A DNA stretch of 36,133 nucleotides from Rickettsiales bacterium (GTDB lineage Bacteria; Pseudomonadota; Alphaproteobacteria; Rickettsiales; SXRF01): positions 1-36,133 of the forward strand of contig SXRF01000015.1 of NCBI GenBank assembly GCA_005792635.1. The letters are read 5' to 3'. Under the pieces are notes generated by a model. That model saw only the letters and a list, made by a program, of their open reading frames with translations. It was not told where the DNA came from and did not search any database. The position numbers and the translations under genes were made by a program. Positions 1 through 8,051 of this stretch are shown here, piece after piece. How positions within the stretch are numbered: position 1 is the stretch's first letter; the number at the start of each line of letters is the position of its first letter.

Positions 1-541
<541 letters not shown>

Positions 542-548
542 TTATAAA

Positions 549-618
549 GTGCTGGTGATTAGTGCTAGTGGCTAGTGATTTTTCTTTTTCACTAGCACTG
601 ACCACTAATCACTAGCAC
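549..618. repeat. Heptamer-based inverted repeat between groES and groEL
   Basis: Two 29-nt arms (549-577 and 590-618) pair around a T-rich 12-nt loop. Each arm is made of degenerate 7-nt units such as CTAGTGG, CTAGTGA and CACTAAT, and each contains one 6-nt unit at a matching place, so the arms arose as inverted copies. About 22-23 of 29 positions pair, including a G-T wobble. It lies inside the groESL transcript. There is no terminal T-run on the minus strand, so it is not a typical terminator; it could act in mRNA processing or attenuate groEL. Confidence 0.8.
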
Positions 619-624
619 CAAAAA

Positions 625-936
625 CTATGCGGCTTTCTTCGCCTTAGCATCCTCAATGATGCCAATAACATCCGATTCTTTAAGAACCAGATATTCCTTG
701 CCATCAAGCTTGATTTCACTGCCCGCCCACTGGGTGAACAGAACAATATCGCCAACAGCAACATCCACAGGGATGCGCTTGCCGTTTTCGTCTTTCGCGC
801 CCGCACCAACGGCAAGAACCTTGCCTTGCTTCGGTTTTTCTTTTGCGTTATCAGGGATGATGATGCCGCCAGCAGTTTTTGCTTCCTGCTCGATGCGCTC
901 AACCACGAGGCGATCCGCCAAAGGTTTGATATTCAT
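625..936 (-). CDS. groS: Co-chaperonin GroES
   Basis: The 10-kDa lid of the GroEL chamber, 103 residues against the family's usual 95-105. [14 protein letters not shown] is the conserved N-terminal strand, [18 protein letters not shown] is the mobile loop that contacts GroEL, and [19 protein letters not shown] is the core beta-barrel. The frame is open upstream to 996, but the ATG at 936 matches the family start and has an AGGAG site about 9 nt upstream. A 142-bp palindromic element ends about 70 bp upstream of the start, so the promoter is squeezed into the short gap or lies within or beyond that element. No heat-shock sigma or CIRCE sequence was convincing. Confidence 0.97.
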   Translation of the reverse strand: MNIKPLADRLVVERIEQEAKTAGGIIIPDNAKEKPKQGKVLAVGAGAKDENGKRIPVDVAVGDIVLFTQWAGSEIKLDGKEYLVLKESDVIGIIEDAKAKKAA

Positions 937-1007
937 AGAATAATCTCCTAAATTGTTTGAAAAATTGGATAAACTTAGGCGATGGCTACCCGCCACCGCA
1001 CTTCGTT

Positions 1008-1149
1008 AGATCTCTTTAGAAACTCATTTTGCTGAGAAAATTGCGAAGCAAATGGAGTGGAAAAGCGCAGTGTATGCTTATACATGAGCATTTTCCGAGG
1101 CTTCATTTGCAAGTGAATTTTCCAGCAAAATGAGTTTATGGAGAGATCT
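1008..1149. repeat. 142-bp palindromic (MITE-like) element, copy 1
   Basis: A long imperfect inverted repeat with ends AGATCTCT / AGAGATCT. Arms of about 57-59 nt (1008-1064 and 1091-1149) match at 24 of the first 27 positions, including AAACTCATTTTGCTG. The centre reads AGTGTA-TGCTTA-TACATGAG. It is flanked by GTT on both sides, a possible 3-bp target duplication. The element at 21269-21410 has the same length and shares an ordered set of blocks: TCCATAAA(C/T)TC at one end, then TGCAAATGA, then CTCATGTA and the AGTGTA core. No coding capacity is seen. It sits upstream of groES. Confidence 0.75.
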
Positions 1150-1202
1150 GTTGTGCCAGTGATATAGGAAACTATACTCGGCTTTCAAGGGGTAAATTTA
1201 TT

Positions 1203-2084
1203 TTATTTTTTCCAAACAGCTGCCGCGAAAGGATCATTTTTACTTTTCCAAACAGACGCAGCAAAAGACTTATCTTCGATTTGGTTGGATAATTCTTCTT
1301 TTTTATCTTTAAGCAACAAAGCTTTTTTGCTTTCAAATTCTTTGTCTTTCTGTTCAGCAAGTGTCGCCAGTCCCCTTATTTTTTCGTAGAATTTATCACG
1401 CTGAGCATCCTCATTCCCAACATTAATGTCTATTGACATCGAATTTTCTAAATTTTCGAACAAGCCTTTAACAATATGACATTGTTTTTGCTCTTTACTT
1501 GGAACGCGTCCTTTTTCTACTTGGGTTTCAAAAGAACTATCAAGAGATTTTACGGCTGCTCCAAATATGTTCTTTATTAAAGATTTTTCTTGTTTTTTCC
1601 ACTCAGAAGCGACAAATGGATCTTTCTTATTATTAAGCTCCAAAAGAAATTCTTTCTGCTTATCAAAAAGATCGCCAACGGTTTTAATTCCATTTTCTCC
1701 AAAAACCACTTCAAGCCTTCGTATATAAGGCAAAGTTGGCTCTCCTGAGATTCTAAAGGCGGTATATGGCTTTTCTCCATTATTCGTGTCTATGTATTCC
1801 ACATGGTCATCTTTTGCGAATAGATCCAGCAACTCATCAATCCTTACGGCTTTTAACTCATCGTCGCTCATTGAAAGTAGATCTTTTGCCGATGTTTTAC
1901 ATTTTTCAGAACGAAGATACATTTGCACATCTTCGATTTTTTTATTACCCATAATTTTATCTACATCTTGTAGTGTTGATTCCTTCGTAAGATTGCTTCC
2001 TGTACGATTAGCCATTTCTGTATTAGCCATTTCTGTCAAAGCTTTAATTAGGGTACTTACACTAAAATTCCCAATATCAGACAT
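1203..2084 (-). CDS. Unrecognised 293-aa protein with a repeated F-A-x-x-W-K motif
   Basis: I do not recognise this soluble, charged, mostly helical protein. It has no signal peptide or membrane segment. A ten-residue motif occurs three times: DPFVASEWKK (155-164), KSFAASVWKS (272-281) and DPFAAAVWKK (284-293). The last two are nearly tandem and form the extreme C-terminus. The N-terminus has a short EMAN duplication near residues 18-26. The region 245-272 is rich in Lys and Glu and probably a coiled coil. The ATG at 2084 has an AGGAG site, and TATAAT lies about 70 bp upstream, so it is probably its own transcription unit. The repeated aromatic tail could be a docking peptide, which is inference only. 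Confidence 0.75.
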   Translation of the reverse strand: MSDIGNFSVSTLIKALTEMANTEMANRTGSNLTKESTLQDVDKIMGNKKIEDVQMYLRSEKCKTSAKDLLSMSDDELKAVRIDELLDLFAKDDHVEYIDTNNGEKPYTAFRISGEPTLPYIRRLEVVFGENGIKTVGDLFDKQKEFLLELNNKKDPFVASEWKKQEKSLIKNIFGAAVKSLDSSFETQVEKGRVPSKEQKQCHIVKGLFENLENSMSIDINVGNEDAQRDKFYEKIRGLATLAEQKDKEFESKKALLLKDKKEELSNQIEDKSFAASVWKSKNDPFAAAVWKK

Positions 2085-2154
2085 AATTTACTCTCCTGCG
2101 TTTTTTTGTTGTTTGTTAATAGCACTCGCTCTTATGGCGGTGGCTATGGCAAGG

Positions 2155-2160
2155 ATTATA
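2155..2160 (-). promoter_or_regulatory. Possible -10 box for the 293-aa protein gene
   Basis: A perfect TATAAT on the minus strand, about 70 bp upstream of the ATG at 2084. No good -35 hexamer lies at 16-18 bp, so this is only a candidate. Confidence 0.3.
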
Positions 2161-2212
2161 GCATGAAAATCGGTAAGTATTGTTAAGATTTGATGACAAT
2201 TTAGCTATCGAG

Positions 2213-2902
2213 CTAAACCATTGAAAAACAAGCATTGCTGTTTATAAGTTGCTTCACTTGCTTAAAACTATGGGCTTTTCCTAGCCCCGTTTGCACGATA
2301 AAATCGGCTTTTTCTTGCTTTTCACGGTCGGGCATTTGAGTTTTTATGATGCGTTCGAATTTTTCCGCGCTCATGCCCGCCCGTGCCAAAACTCGCCTGC
2401 GCTGAATAAATTCTGGCGCGGTGACCACTATCGTATAATCCACCCGATTTTGCGCACCAGTTTCAAAAAGCAGTGGAATATCCAGAACCAGCAATTTCGC
2501 GCCCAGCCGCCTTTGCGCCCACCCGAATTCTTCCTCTAGCGCAACCACTCTTGGGTGCAAAATCCGCTCTAGTATTTTTCGCTTTTCAGCATCGGCAAAC
2601 ACAATTTTTCCAAGGGCTTGGCGATCAATATATTTTGCTGTCACCCCGTTTTTATAACGGGGTCTGGTAATAAAGCTACTGGCGGAGTTTGTCTCCCCAG
2701 ACCCCGCAACAAGTGCGGGGTGACAATGCAAGATGGCTGTCGGAAAATTTTGCTCTATTTCAGCGAACACCTGTTTATCGCTGGCGAGCAGCTGATGCAC
2801 AAAGCCATCGGCACTTGCAGTCTTCGCACCAAGCGCGGAAAACTGCGCCGCCACCGTGGACTTGCCCATACCGATACTGCCTGTGAGACCGACGACTATC
2901 AT
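2213..2902 (-). CDS. coaE: Dephospho-CoA kinase, with an in-frame palindromic-element insertion
   Basis: Catalyses the last step of CoA synthesis, ATP-dependent 3'-phosphorylation of dephospho-CoA, in the cytoplasm. The P-loop GSIGMGKST is at residues 8-16. DRQALGKIVFADAEKRKILERILHP and VLDIPLLFETG are the CoA-domain and lid signatures. At 229 aa it is longer than the usual 195-210. The excess is a block around residues 58-90, starting HCHPALVAGS and ending RPRYKNGVTAK, encoded by a palindromic element at 2640-2724. The insertion falls in a variable stretch just before the conserved YIDRQALGK, keeps the frame and removes no catalytic motif, so the enzyme is probably active. Its ATG overlaps the aroE stop as ATGA, indicating translational coupling. 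Confidence 0.93.
   Translation of the reverse strand: MIVVGLTGSIGMGKSTVAAQFSALGAKTASADGFVHQLLASDKQVFAEIEQNFPTAILHCHPALVAGSGETNSASSFITRPRYKNGVTAKYIDRQALGKIVFADAEKRKILERILHPRVVALEEEFGWAQRRLGAKLLVLDIPLLFETGAQNRVDYTIVVTAPEFIQRRRVLARAGMSAEKFERIIKTQMPDREKQEKADFIVQTGLGKAHSFKQVKQLINSNACFSMV
2640..2724. repeat. RPE-like palindromic element inside coaE
   Basis: An 85-bp inverted repeat with ends GTCACCCCG / CGGGGTGAC. Each end is itself a perfect small hairpin: ACCCCGTT-N5-AACGGGGT and ACCCCGCA-N5-TGCGGGGT. A TCTGG/CCAGA pair closes an outer stem. Translated in the coaE frame it gives residues of about 60-88 (HPALVAGS and RPRYKNG). Translated palindromic elements of this kind are established in Rickettsia (RPE), and similar CCCCG hairpins are common repeats in alphaproteobacteria. 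No second copy was noticed in this window. Confidence 0.85.
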
Positions 2903-3735
2903 TTGCCTAGCACATAATCTCTAAGTTCATCATCCACCACTGGCACATCCCCCACTGGCACATCCCCAAACCACGCCGCAAAGGCGGGAACAGCTTGGTG
3001 TAGCAGCATTCCAAGCCCGTCCACAGTTGGGTTGCCTCGCGCCTGCGCTTGGGCAAGTAGCGGCGTAATCAGCGGTTTATAAACAATATCGGTGACGAGC
3101 GCGGTTTTGGGAAGTCGGGAAAGGTCAATATCCAGCGGCTCTTTGCCCGTCATCCCTAGGCTCGTGGTATTTACCAACAAATCTGCATCAGCAAGTATTT
3201 CGCTGCGTTTTTCCCAGTCCACAATTTGCGAACTTGAAGAATATAAATGTTGCAACATCAATGCTCGTTCACAGGTACGATTAGTAATTATAATTTCTTC
3301 AAATTCTAATAGTTCCAATGCAAAAATCACGGCTTTTGCCGCACCGCCCGCCCCCAAAACCACGGCCTTTTTCCTGCCTATAATATGAGATTCTATATTT
3401 TGATAAAAACCTTCTGCATCGGTATTTGTACCGTATAATTTTCCGTCATCCACGATAATCGTATTAACAGCACCAATCGCTCGTGCGTATTTGTCTATTC
3501 CATCCAGAAATGGAATAACCGCTTCCTTGTGGGGAATGGTGACATTCACACCACTATAGCCATTCGCGGACATATTTTTTATGAAGTTCTCTAATTCTTC
3601 TGGCTTTACTTCTACCGCGCTATATTCGCCAGCAATGCCATATTTCTTTAGCCAAAAACCATGCAGCCGTGGTGACAAGCTATGCGCAACAGGATAGCCG
3701 ATAACCGCTGCTTTTTTAATGTTGTCCTGAGCCAT
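2899..3735 (-). CDS. aroE: Shikimate dehydrogenase (NADP+)
   Basis: Reduces 3-dehydroshikimate to shikimate, step four of chorismate synthesis. In 278 aa it has the shikimate-binding SLSPRLHG (residues 19-26), NVTIPHK with catalytic Lys70, NTDAEGF with the partner aspartate, the nucleotide-binding GAGGAAKA, NRT for NADP specificity, and NTTSLGM. The frame is open further upstream, but the ATG at 3735 begins the family's N-terminus (MAQDNIKKAAVIGYPVAHS) and leaves only a 20-bp overlap with the upstream DUF299 gene. The C-terminal tail has a five-residue tandem duplication (GDVPV twice) from a 15-bp repeat near 2937-2966. The order DUF299 regulator-aroE-coaE is common in alphaproteobacteria. 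Confidence 0.96.
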   Translation of the reverse strand: MAQDNIKKAAVIGYPVAHSLSPRLHGFWLKKYGIAGEYSAVEVKPEELENFIKNMSANGYSGVNVTIPHKEAVIPFLDGIDKYARAIGAVNTIIVDDGKLYGTNTDAEGFYQNIESHIIGRKKAVVLGAGGAAKAVIFALELLEFEEIIITNRTCERALMLQHLYSSSSQIVDWEKRSEILADADLLVNTTSLGMTGKEPLDIDLSRLPKTALVTDIVYKPLITPLLAQAQARGNPTVDGLGMLLHQAVPAFAAWFGDVPVGDVPVVDDELRDYVLGK

Positions 3736-4555
3736 CTTTCGCCAGTTTTTCTTTGTGTTTTTTGATATATTGCACAATATTTGCCGCAGTTTCCTCCACC
3801 GAGCGTTTGGTGACATCAATCACTGGCCAGCGATGCTTGGAGTATAATTTCCGCGCTTCGGCGATTTCGCGTTGCATATATTCCATATCGATATAATTGC
3901 TCTCACCTTCTTGATTGATTGATTGCAAGCGGGTTTTACGGATTTGCTGCAAGCGTTCAGGATTGATGGTCAGCCCGATAATCAGCGGTTTTTTAAGCGT
4001 TTCTAGGCTAGGCGGCAGCGGACAATCAACCACCAGCGGAATATTCGCCGCCTTATAACCCTTATATGCCAGATACATGCAGGTTGGCGATTTTGAAGTG
4101 CGCGACACGCCGAGGATAACCACATCCGCCTCTTCCATTTCCCAATGCCCCTGCCCGTCATCATGCGCCAGCGCGTAGTTTATCGCGTCCATGCGGGCGA
4201 AATATTCCTCGTTCAGCTCATATTGCTTGCCAGTATGGGCGTGACTTTCCACCCCAAGATATGAAGAAATTTCGGACACCACACCAGAAATAACCGCAAT
4301 ACATGGCAGTCCGCGCTTTGAACATTCCATTTTTAGCATATCGCGTAAGCTTGTGTCAGCCAGCGTATAAAGAACCACGCCCAGATTTTCACGAATGCCC
4401 TCGATAACTTTTTCCATTTGCGCCTTGCTGCGTACTAGTGTCCAGCTAAATTCTTCGGCTTCCACCGCTTCAAATTGAACAAGGGCGGCGCGAGCAACAC
4501 TCCCCACCGTTTCACCAGTTGAATCCGAGACCAGATGTAAATTGAATTTTTTCAT
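3716..4555 (-). CDS. DUF299 kinase/pyrophosphorylase (PPDK / PEP-synthase regulator)
   Basis: This family reversibly phosphorylates pyruvate phosphate dikinase or PEP synthase with ADP as donor and removes the phosphate with Pi, switching gluconeogenic PEP formation. The 279-aa length is normal. Visible signatures are the N-terminal LHLVSDSTGETV, ESHAHTGKQYELNEEYFARMDAINYALAHDDG, and the P-loop GVSRTSKSPT (149-158), followed by PLVVDCPLP. The C-terminus has the usual DVTKRSVEETAANI. The sequence does not tell which enzyme is the target, and neither candidate lies in the window. It overlaps aroE by 20 bp and starts 2 bp after the stop of the upstream DUF2336 gene, so the four genes are probably co-transcribed. 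Confidence 0.93.
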   Translation of the reverse strand: MKKFNLHLVSDSTGETVGSVARAALVQFEAVEAEEFSWTLVRSKAQMEKVIEGIRENLGVVLYTLADTSLRDMLKMECSKRGLPCIAVISGVVSEISSYLGVESHAHTGKQYELNEEYFARMDAINYALAHDDGQGHWEMEEADVVILGVSRTSKSPTCMYLAYKGYKAANIPLVVDCPLPPSLETLKKPLIIGLTINPERLQQIRKTRLQSINQEGESNYIDMEYMQREIAEARKLYSKHRWPVIDVTKRSVEETAANIVQYIKKHKEKLAKDGSGQH

Positions 4556-4557
4556 AA

Positions 4558-5688
4558 CTACTGCGCCACGCGCCGAACCAAGGCAATAATATAGGAAAGA
4601 TTTTCCACAGGATTTTCCTCAGAATACTGCAAAATTCGCTCAACAATGCTGTTGGCATATCTTGCTGTATCTGGCTTATAGCCTTCAACATCCATTTCTC
4701 GAACGATTTTTAGCAGCAATTTAACCGCAGGGAACATCGCATCAGGAAGCCCAGATTTATTGTAAATAGCGCGAAACCCAAGGTCTCCGCGATCGGCAAT
4801 CAGCGTGCGGGCATTATCCACAGGAATATTTGAAAGCAACGCCAACGACGACTCGAAAAAGTCAAAATTCCCCTGACAGAGCGCACTTAAAATCATCGAC
4901 GGTGTTAGCCGTTCAGATTTTTTAAGCTGACCAATAAGCGCGTCAACCTCACCTTGCGAACGCGCCGAGCGCACAAGGCTTAGGGTTTCCGTCTCCCGAG
5001 TTTTTTCGACTTCTTTATTAATTTCTTCGCTTGGCAGTTGGTATCTTTGCCTTAGCGTTGCGGCTAGGTTATCAGAAACTACACTCATCAATTTTTCTGA
5101 CATGCTAATTGACAGTTGCGGACGGCGCATAACCGCTTCCATCAGCGAATCATTTTCTTTATGCGTTTCGATAATCTTGTCAAAAATCTGTTCAGAAATT
5201 ACCGCCCCACCATTATCCAGCAACGAGCTAATAACCCTATCATCACCCTTATCAACTAATTTATCAGATAGTAGCTCGGAAACTTCTGACCGACGCGCAA
5301 TGGCAACAAAACGCGACATTTCCTCAGTGGAATTTATTATTTCAAGCAAATCGTCATCGCTTAGCACTTTTGAATATTCAAGCATGGGAAGAGAAACTTC
5401 CTCTACATCTCGCGCCATAGACATGACGATGTCGCGTGGAATTTGCGTGCTTTCTTTTAAGTGTTCCGCAAGCGAGGCGCGAACTTTCAGCTCCGTATCC
5501 CGAACCAATAAACGGAACACCTGTTCGGCAATTTGCCGCTCTTTTTCGTCCAGCGATGCACCACTATAAGAGGCGGCAATTTTCCCAGTAATCGACGCAC
5601 GACTGGCGGGAGATTTATCTTCCAACAACCGCCTTACATCTTCTTCGCTAAGGGTAAAGCGTTCCGCAGAAATTTTATTTCGTGTCAT
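4558..5688 (-). CDS. DUF2336 protein, copy 1
   Basis: A 376-aa all-helical cytoplasmic protein of the DUF2336 family, typical of alphaproteobacteria and of unknown function. Recognisable family blocks are SDDDLLEIINSTEEMSRFVAIARRSEVSE and LLDNGGAVISEQIFDKIIE, with HEAT-like repeated helices across about residues 20-220. The C-terminal third varies more. It has no signal peptide or membrane segment. Its stop is 2 bp before the DUF299 ATG, and its start is 5 bp after the stop of a paralogue with the same block order, so the pair arose by tandem duplication. No strong ribosome-binding site precedes the ATG at 5688; translation may be coupled to the upstream paralogue. Confidence 0.85.
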   Translation of the reverse strand: MTRNKISAERFTLSEEDVRRLLEDKSPASRASITGKIAASYSGASLDEKERQIAEQVFRLLVRDTELKVRASLAEHLKESTQIPRDIVMSMARDVEEVSLPMLEYSKVLSDDDLLEIINSTEEMSRFVAIARRSEVSELLSDKLVDKGDDRVISSLLDNGGAVISEQIFDKIIETHKENDSLMEAVMRRPQLSISMSEKLMSVVSDNLAATLRQRYQLPSEEINKEVEKTRETETLSLVRSARSQGEVDALIGQLKKSERLTPSMILSALCQGNFDFFESSLALLSNIPVDNARTLIADRGDLGFRAIYNKSGLPDAMFPAVKLLLKIVREMDVEGYKPDTARYANSIVERILQYSEENPVENLSYIIALVRRVAQ

Positions 5689-5693
5689 AAGGA

Positions 5694-6845
5694 TTAACTA
5701 ACCGCCGCAAATTCTGAATATACAAGAGCAGAAGAACCATCAGATATTCTTCCACCAATGATTGATAAAAGATAGCCCATTCCATCCACCGTGCGATGAT
5801 AGCCTTTTATATATACTTCTTCAATCACTCGTTTGCGAAAATCATCAGGTTTAGAATATCCATATTGACTAAGTGATAATGCTATATTTAGCAATTTCTC
5901 CACCGCTACGGCAAAACCTTCGGGCATGTGCGCTGTTTTATAAATCGCATGAAATCCGTTCGCCCCGCCAGTAAGTAAAATTCGCGCATTAACGCGTGGA
6001 ACACCCGCCATTCTGGCAAGTGCGGTCTCAAATAAATTCAGCGTCCCCATACATAATGCGCGGATAATCAAAGAATGGGTAAGCCTACCCGTTGCAGCAA
6101 GCTGCTCCACCAGATCTTCAACCTGCTCATCATCATCGGGATGAATAATCCCATCAATCGGCATCAACCCCAACATCCGCCATTCACGCGCATCAAGGGC
6201 GGCTTTGTGAACAATTGGGGAAGTAAATCTATACTCGCGGGAAATATAGTTTTTAAGCTCATCGGAAACCACGCTATATAATTTTTCTGCAACAGTTAGC
6301 GGCAAGCCCCCCCTGCGCACCAATGTCTGCATCAACGAGCCGTCATTGGCAAAATTTTCCCACGCTCGCATCAGCCCTTTTTCACTAAGATTTGCCCCTT
6401 TGTTATTGAATAAATCGCGCAAAACTTTTGCCTGCCCCGCATTCAGCAAGCTATCCGATACACGCTCCGACACTTTGCTGCGCTTGGCAATAGCGCATAA
6501 ATTCAAAACTTCCTTGGTGCTGGCAACTATTGCGAGTAAATCATCATCTGTAAGCACTAGCGAAAACTGTAAGATTCGCGCTGCAACATCCGTCTCGTCA
6601 TTGGCGAGTTGCAAAATAACATCATGCGGCGCATTTTTGCTATTACAGAGATGTTCAGACAGCGTCTTGCGTATAGATTTCTCCGCATCTTGCAGCAGCA
6701 AACGAAATATATCAGCGGCAATGGCGTTTTCTTTGTCACTAAACCCACCAGCGCAATATGCAGAAGCGACCTTCGCCGCTAGCGACCCGCGAGAGGCAGC
6801 AGATGGGTTTTTTATCAATTTTTGCAAATCGGAGGCTAGTTTCAT
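5694..6845 (-). CDS. DUF2336 protein, copy 2 (first gene of the pair)
   Basis: A 383-aa paralogue of the next gene. Parallel segments are PSAASRGSLAAKVASAY, LTDDDLLAIVASTKEVLNLCAIAKRSKVSERVSDSLL and LFNNKGANLSEKGLMRAWENF. It is a helical DUF2336 protein of unknown function. Because of the HEAT-like helices a scaffold or adaptor role is possible, which is inference. An AGGTG purine stretch precedes the ATG at 6845. The 180-bp region upstream holds a good promoter and a triple 11-12 bp-spaced repeat, so this gene probably heads a transcript running through its paralogue, the DUF299 gene, aroE and coaE. Confidence 0.85.
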   Translation of the reverse strand: MKLASDLQKLIKNPSAASRGSLAAKVASAYCAGGFSDKENAIAADIFRLLLQDAEKSIRKTLSEHLCNSKNAPHDVILQLANDETDVAARILQFSLVLTDDDLLAIVASTKEVLNLCAIAKRSKVSERVSDSLLNAGQAKVLRDLFNNKGANLSEKGLMRAWENFANDGSLMQTLVRRGGLPLTVAEKLYSVVSDELKNYISREYRFTSPIVHKAALDAREWRMLGLMPIDGIIHPDDDEQVEDLVEQLAATGRLTHSLIIRALCMGTLNLFETALARMAGVPRVNARILLTGGANGFHAIYKTAHMPEGFAVAVEKLLNIALSLSQYGYSKPDDFRKRVIEEVYIKGYHRTVDGMGYLLSIIGGRISDGSSALVYSEFAAVS

Positions 6846-6943
6846 TTTACAGCACCTCGTTTATTAGACATTTAATAAGCGTACATTTATAAGCATGTTC
6901 GGTCGACTATAATCTAATATATCACGCAATACGAAATATTACC

Positions 6944-6972
6944 GTGACATTTTTGTGACATCGTATGTGACA
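6944..6972 (-). promoter_or_regulatory. Triple TGTCAC direct repeat (OmpR/PhoB-type operator candidate)
   Basis: TGTCAC occurs three times on the minus strand, at 6944-6949, 6955-6960 and 6967-6972, spaced 11 and 12 bp and so on one face of the helix. The pair with AAAA between units (ATGTCACAAAAATGTCAC) resembles the Pho-box layout CTGTCAT-4-CTGTCAT bound by PhoB. It lies 19 bp or more downstream of the apparent -10 box, a position that suggests repression, unless a second, nearer promoter is used. Confidence 0.45.
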
Positions 6973-6990
6973 ATGTTCTCCGTGAACGAG

Positions 6991-7019
6991 ATTATAGCAT
7001 TAATAACTTTATAATTCAA
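6991..7019 (-). promoter_or_regulatory. Sigma70-type promoter for the DUF2336 operon
   Basis: TTGAAT (7014-7019), a 17-bp AT-rich spacer and a perfect TATAAT (6991-6996), reading toward the DUF2336 genes. The start would fall near 6984, leaving a leader of about 140 nt that contains the TGTCAC repeats and a small GTTC-N5-GAAC dyad (6975-6987). Confidence 0.6.
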
Positions 7020-7027
7020 GATATTCG

Positions 7028-7384
7028 TTATGTTTTACCCATTCTCCATAACACGCCAATAAAAATCCCTTTCGCCCGCGGCAAAATCAACATTGCAAGA
7101 GCGAGAGCGAATAAAGGAATGGCAATCATAAAAACATAGCTGGGCAAGCTGGAATCAGGAACAATTTCTAAAAGTATCGGCGCGAGTATATGCCCAACGA
7201 CAACAATGGTAAGCCATGCAGGGCCATCATCAGCGCGTATTCCAGCAAATTTTTCGCCGCACACAGCGCAGGCATCAACCTGTTTCAAATATCTGGCGAA
7301 TAATTTTCCCTCACCGCAATTCGGGCAGCGATACACCAAGCCGCGCAGCAACACCAGCCAAAATCCATGTTGCGCTTCATCCAT
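7028..7384 (-). CDS. DUF983 zinc-ribbon membrane protein
   Basis: A 118-aa inner-membrane protein of the DUF983 family, widespread in alphaproteobacteria; function unknown. The N-terminal cytosolic part has a four-cysteine ribbon, CPNC near residues 20-23 and CAVC near 39-42, likely binding zinc. The linker GIRADDGPAWLTI leads into two transmembrane helices (about 58-75 and 82-101). It overlaps the rnc stop by 8 bp, so it is translated with rnc and lepB. The motif arrangement and length match the family closely. Confidence 0.88.
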   Translation of the reverse strand: MDEAQHGFWLVLLRGLVYRCPNCGEGKLFARYLKQVDACAVCGEKFAGIRADDGPAWLTIVVVGHILAPILLEIVPDSSLPSYVFMIAIPLFALALAMLILPRAKGIFIGVLWRMGKT

Positions 7385-8051
7385 TGCTTAATGCTTCCAA
7401 TAAAGCGGCGGCGGCGGCTTGTTCGGCTGCGCGTTTTGAGGTGGCTTTCGCGCTGGCGGGCGCATAGCCCTGTACGCCAACCTCTATGGTGAAAATTGGC
7501 GCGTGTGCAGAGCCAGCAGCCTCAATTAATTTATAAATAGGCAGCGGCAAGCCGCGCCCTTGCGCCCATTCTTGCAGGGTGGTTTTCGCGTCTTTTGGAG
7601 CGGTTAGCACATTTTTTGCCAAGACATTCCAGAGCGGAATGATGAAATTTTCTGCTGCCTGCAAACCACCATCCAGATAGATCGCGCCGATTAAAGCCTC
7701 CATCGCATCCTCAAGATTGGAAGGGTTCGCCCGCCCACCGCTTTGCTCCTCACTTAGTGCAATTTTTAGTGCATCACCCAAGCCAATTTGCGTTGCCACT
7801 TTGGCAAGAGTTTCACCGCGCACTAGATCCGCCTGTCGCCTTGCCAGCTCGCCTTCTTGTTCATCGGGGAATAAATCATATAAAATTCGCGCTACGACCA
7901 GAGCCACCACAGCGTCGCCTAAAAATTCCAAGCGTTGATTGTTCTTTTGTCGAGCAAGCCCATGATGAGCAATGCTGGGATGTGTGAGTGCTCGTTCCAG
8001 CAATTTTTCATCGCGGAACTGATAGCCAATGCGCTGCTGAAGCGATTTCAT
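7377..8051 (-). CDS. rnc: Ribonuclease III
   Basis: Cleaves double-stranded RNA in rRNA and mRNA maturation. The 224-aa protein has the endonuclease signature NQRLEFLGDAV with metal ligands Glu42 and Asp46, and the second acidic pair Asp115 and Glu118 in LEDAMEALIGAIYLDGG, as in E. coli Asp114/Glu117. A C-terminal dsRNA-binding domain starts near residue 153 (DAKTTLQEWAQGRGLPLPIY) and ends with SKRAAEQAAAAALLEAL. Its ATG shares one base with the lepB stop (TGATG), and its own end overlaps the DUF983 gene. lepB-rnc is the usual order; era and recO, often next, are absent. Confidence 0.97.
   Translation of the reverse strand: MKSLQQRIGYQFRDEKLLERALTHPSIAHHGLARQKNNQRLEFLGDAVVALVVARILYDLFPDEQEGELARRQADLVRGETLAKVATQIGLGDALKIALSEEQSGGRANPSNLEDAMEALIGAIYLDGGLQAAENFIIPLWNVLAKNVLTAPKDAKTTLQEWAQGRGLPLPIYKLIEAAGSAHAPIFTIEVGVQGYAPASAKATSKRAAEQAAAAALLEALSNG

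Noticed and set aside
549-618. CRISPR-like array at groES/groEL
   Set aside because: The units are 7 nt and contiguous with no spacers, and no cas genes are present. They are short tandem repeats.
937-1007. CIRCE or heat-shock sigma promoter upstream of groES
   Set aside because: No TTAGCACTC-N9-GAGTGCTAA and no convincing sigma32 hexamers. A lone GCACTC near 2123 has no partner.
2213-2902. coaE as a pseudogene because of the inserted palindrome
   Set aside because: The frame is preserved, all catalytic motifs are intact, and the insertion is in a variable region.
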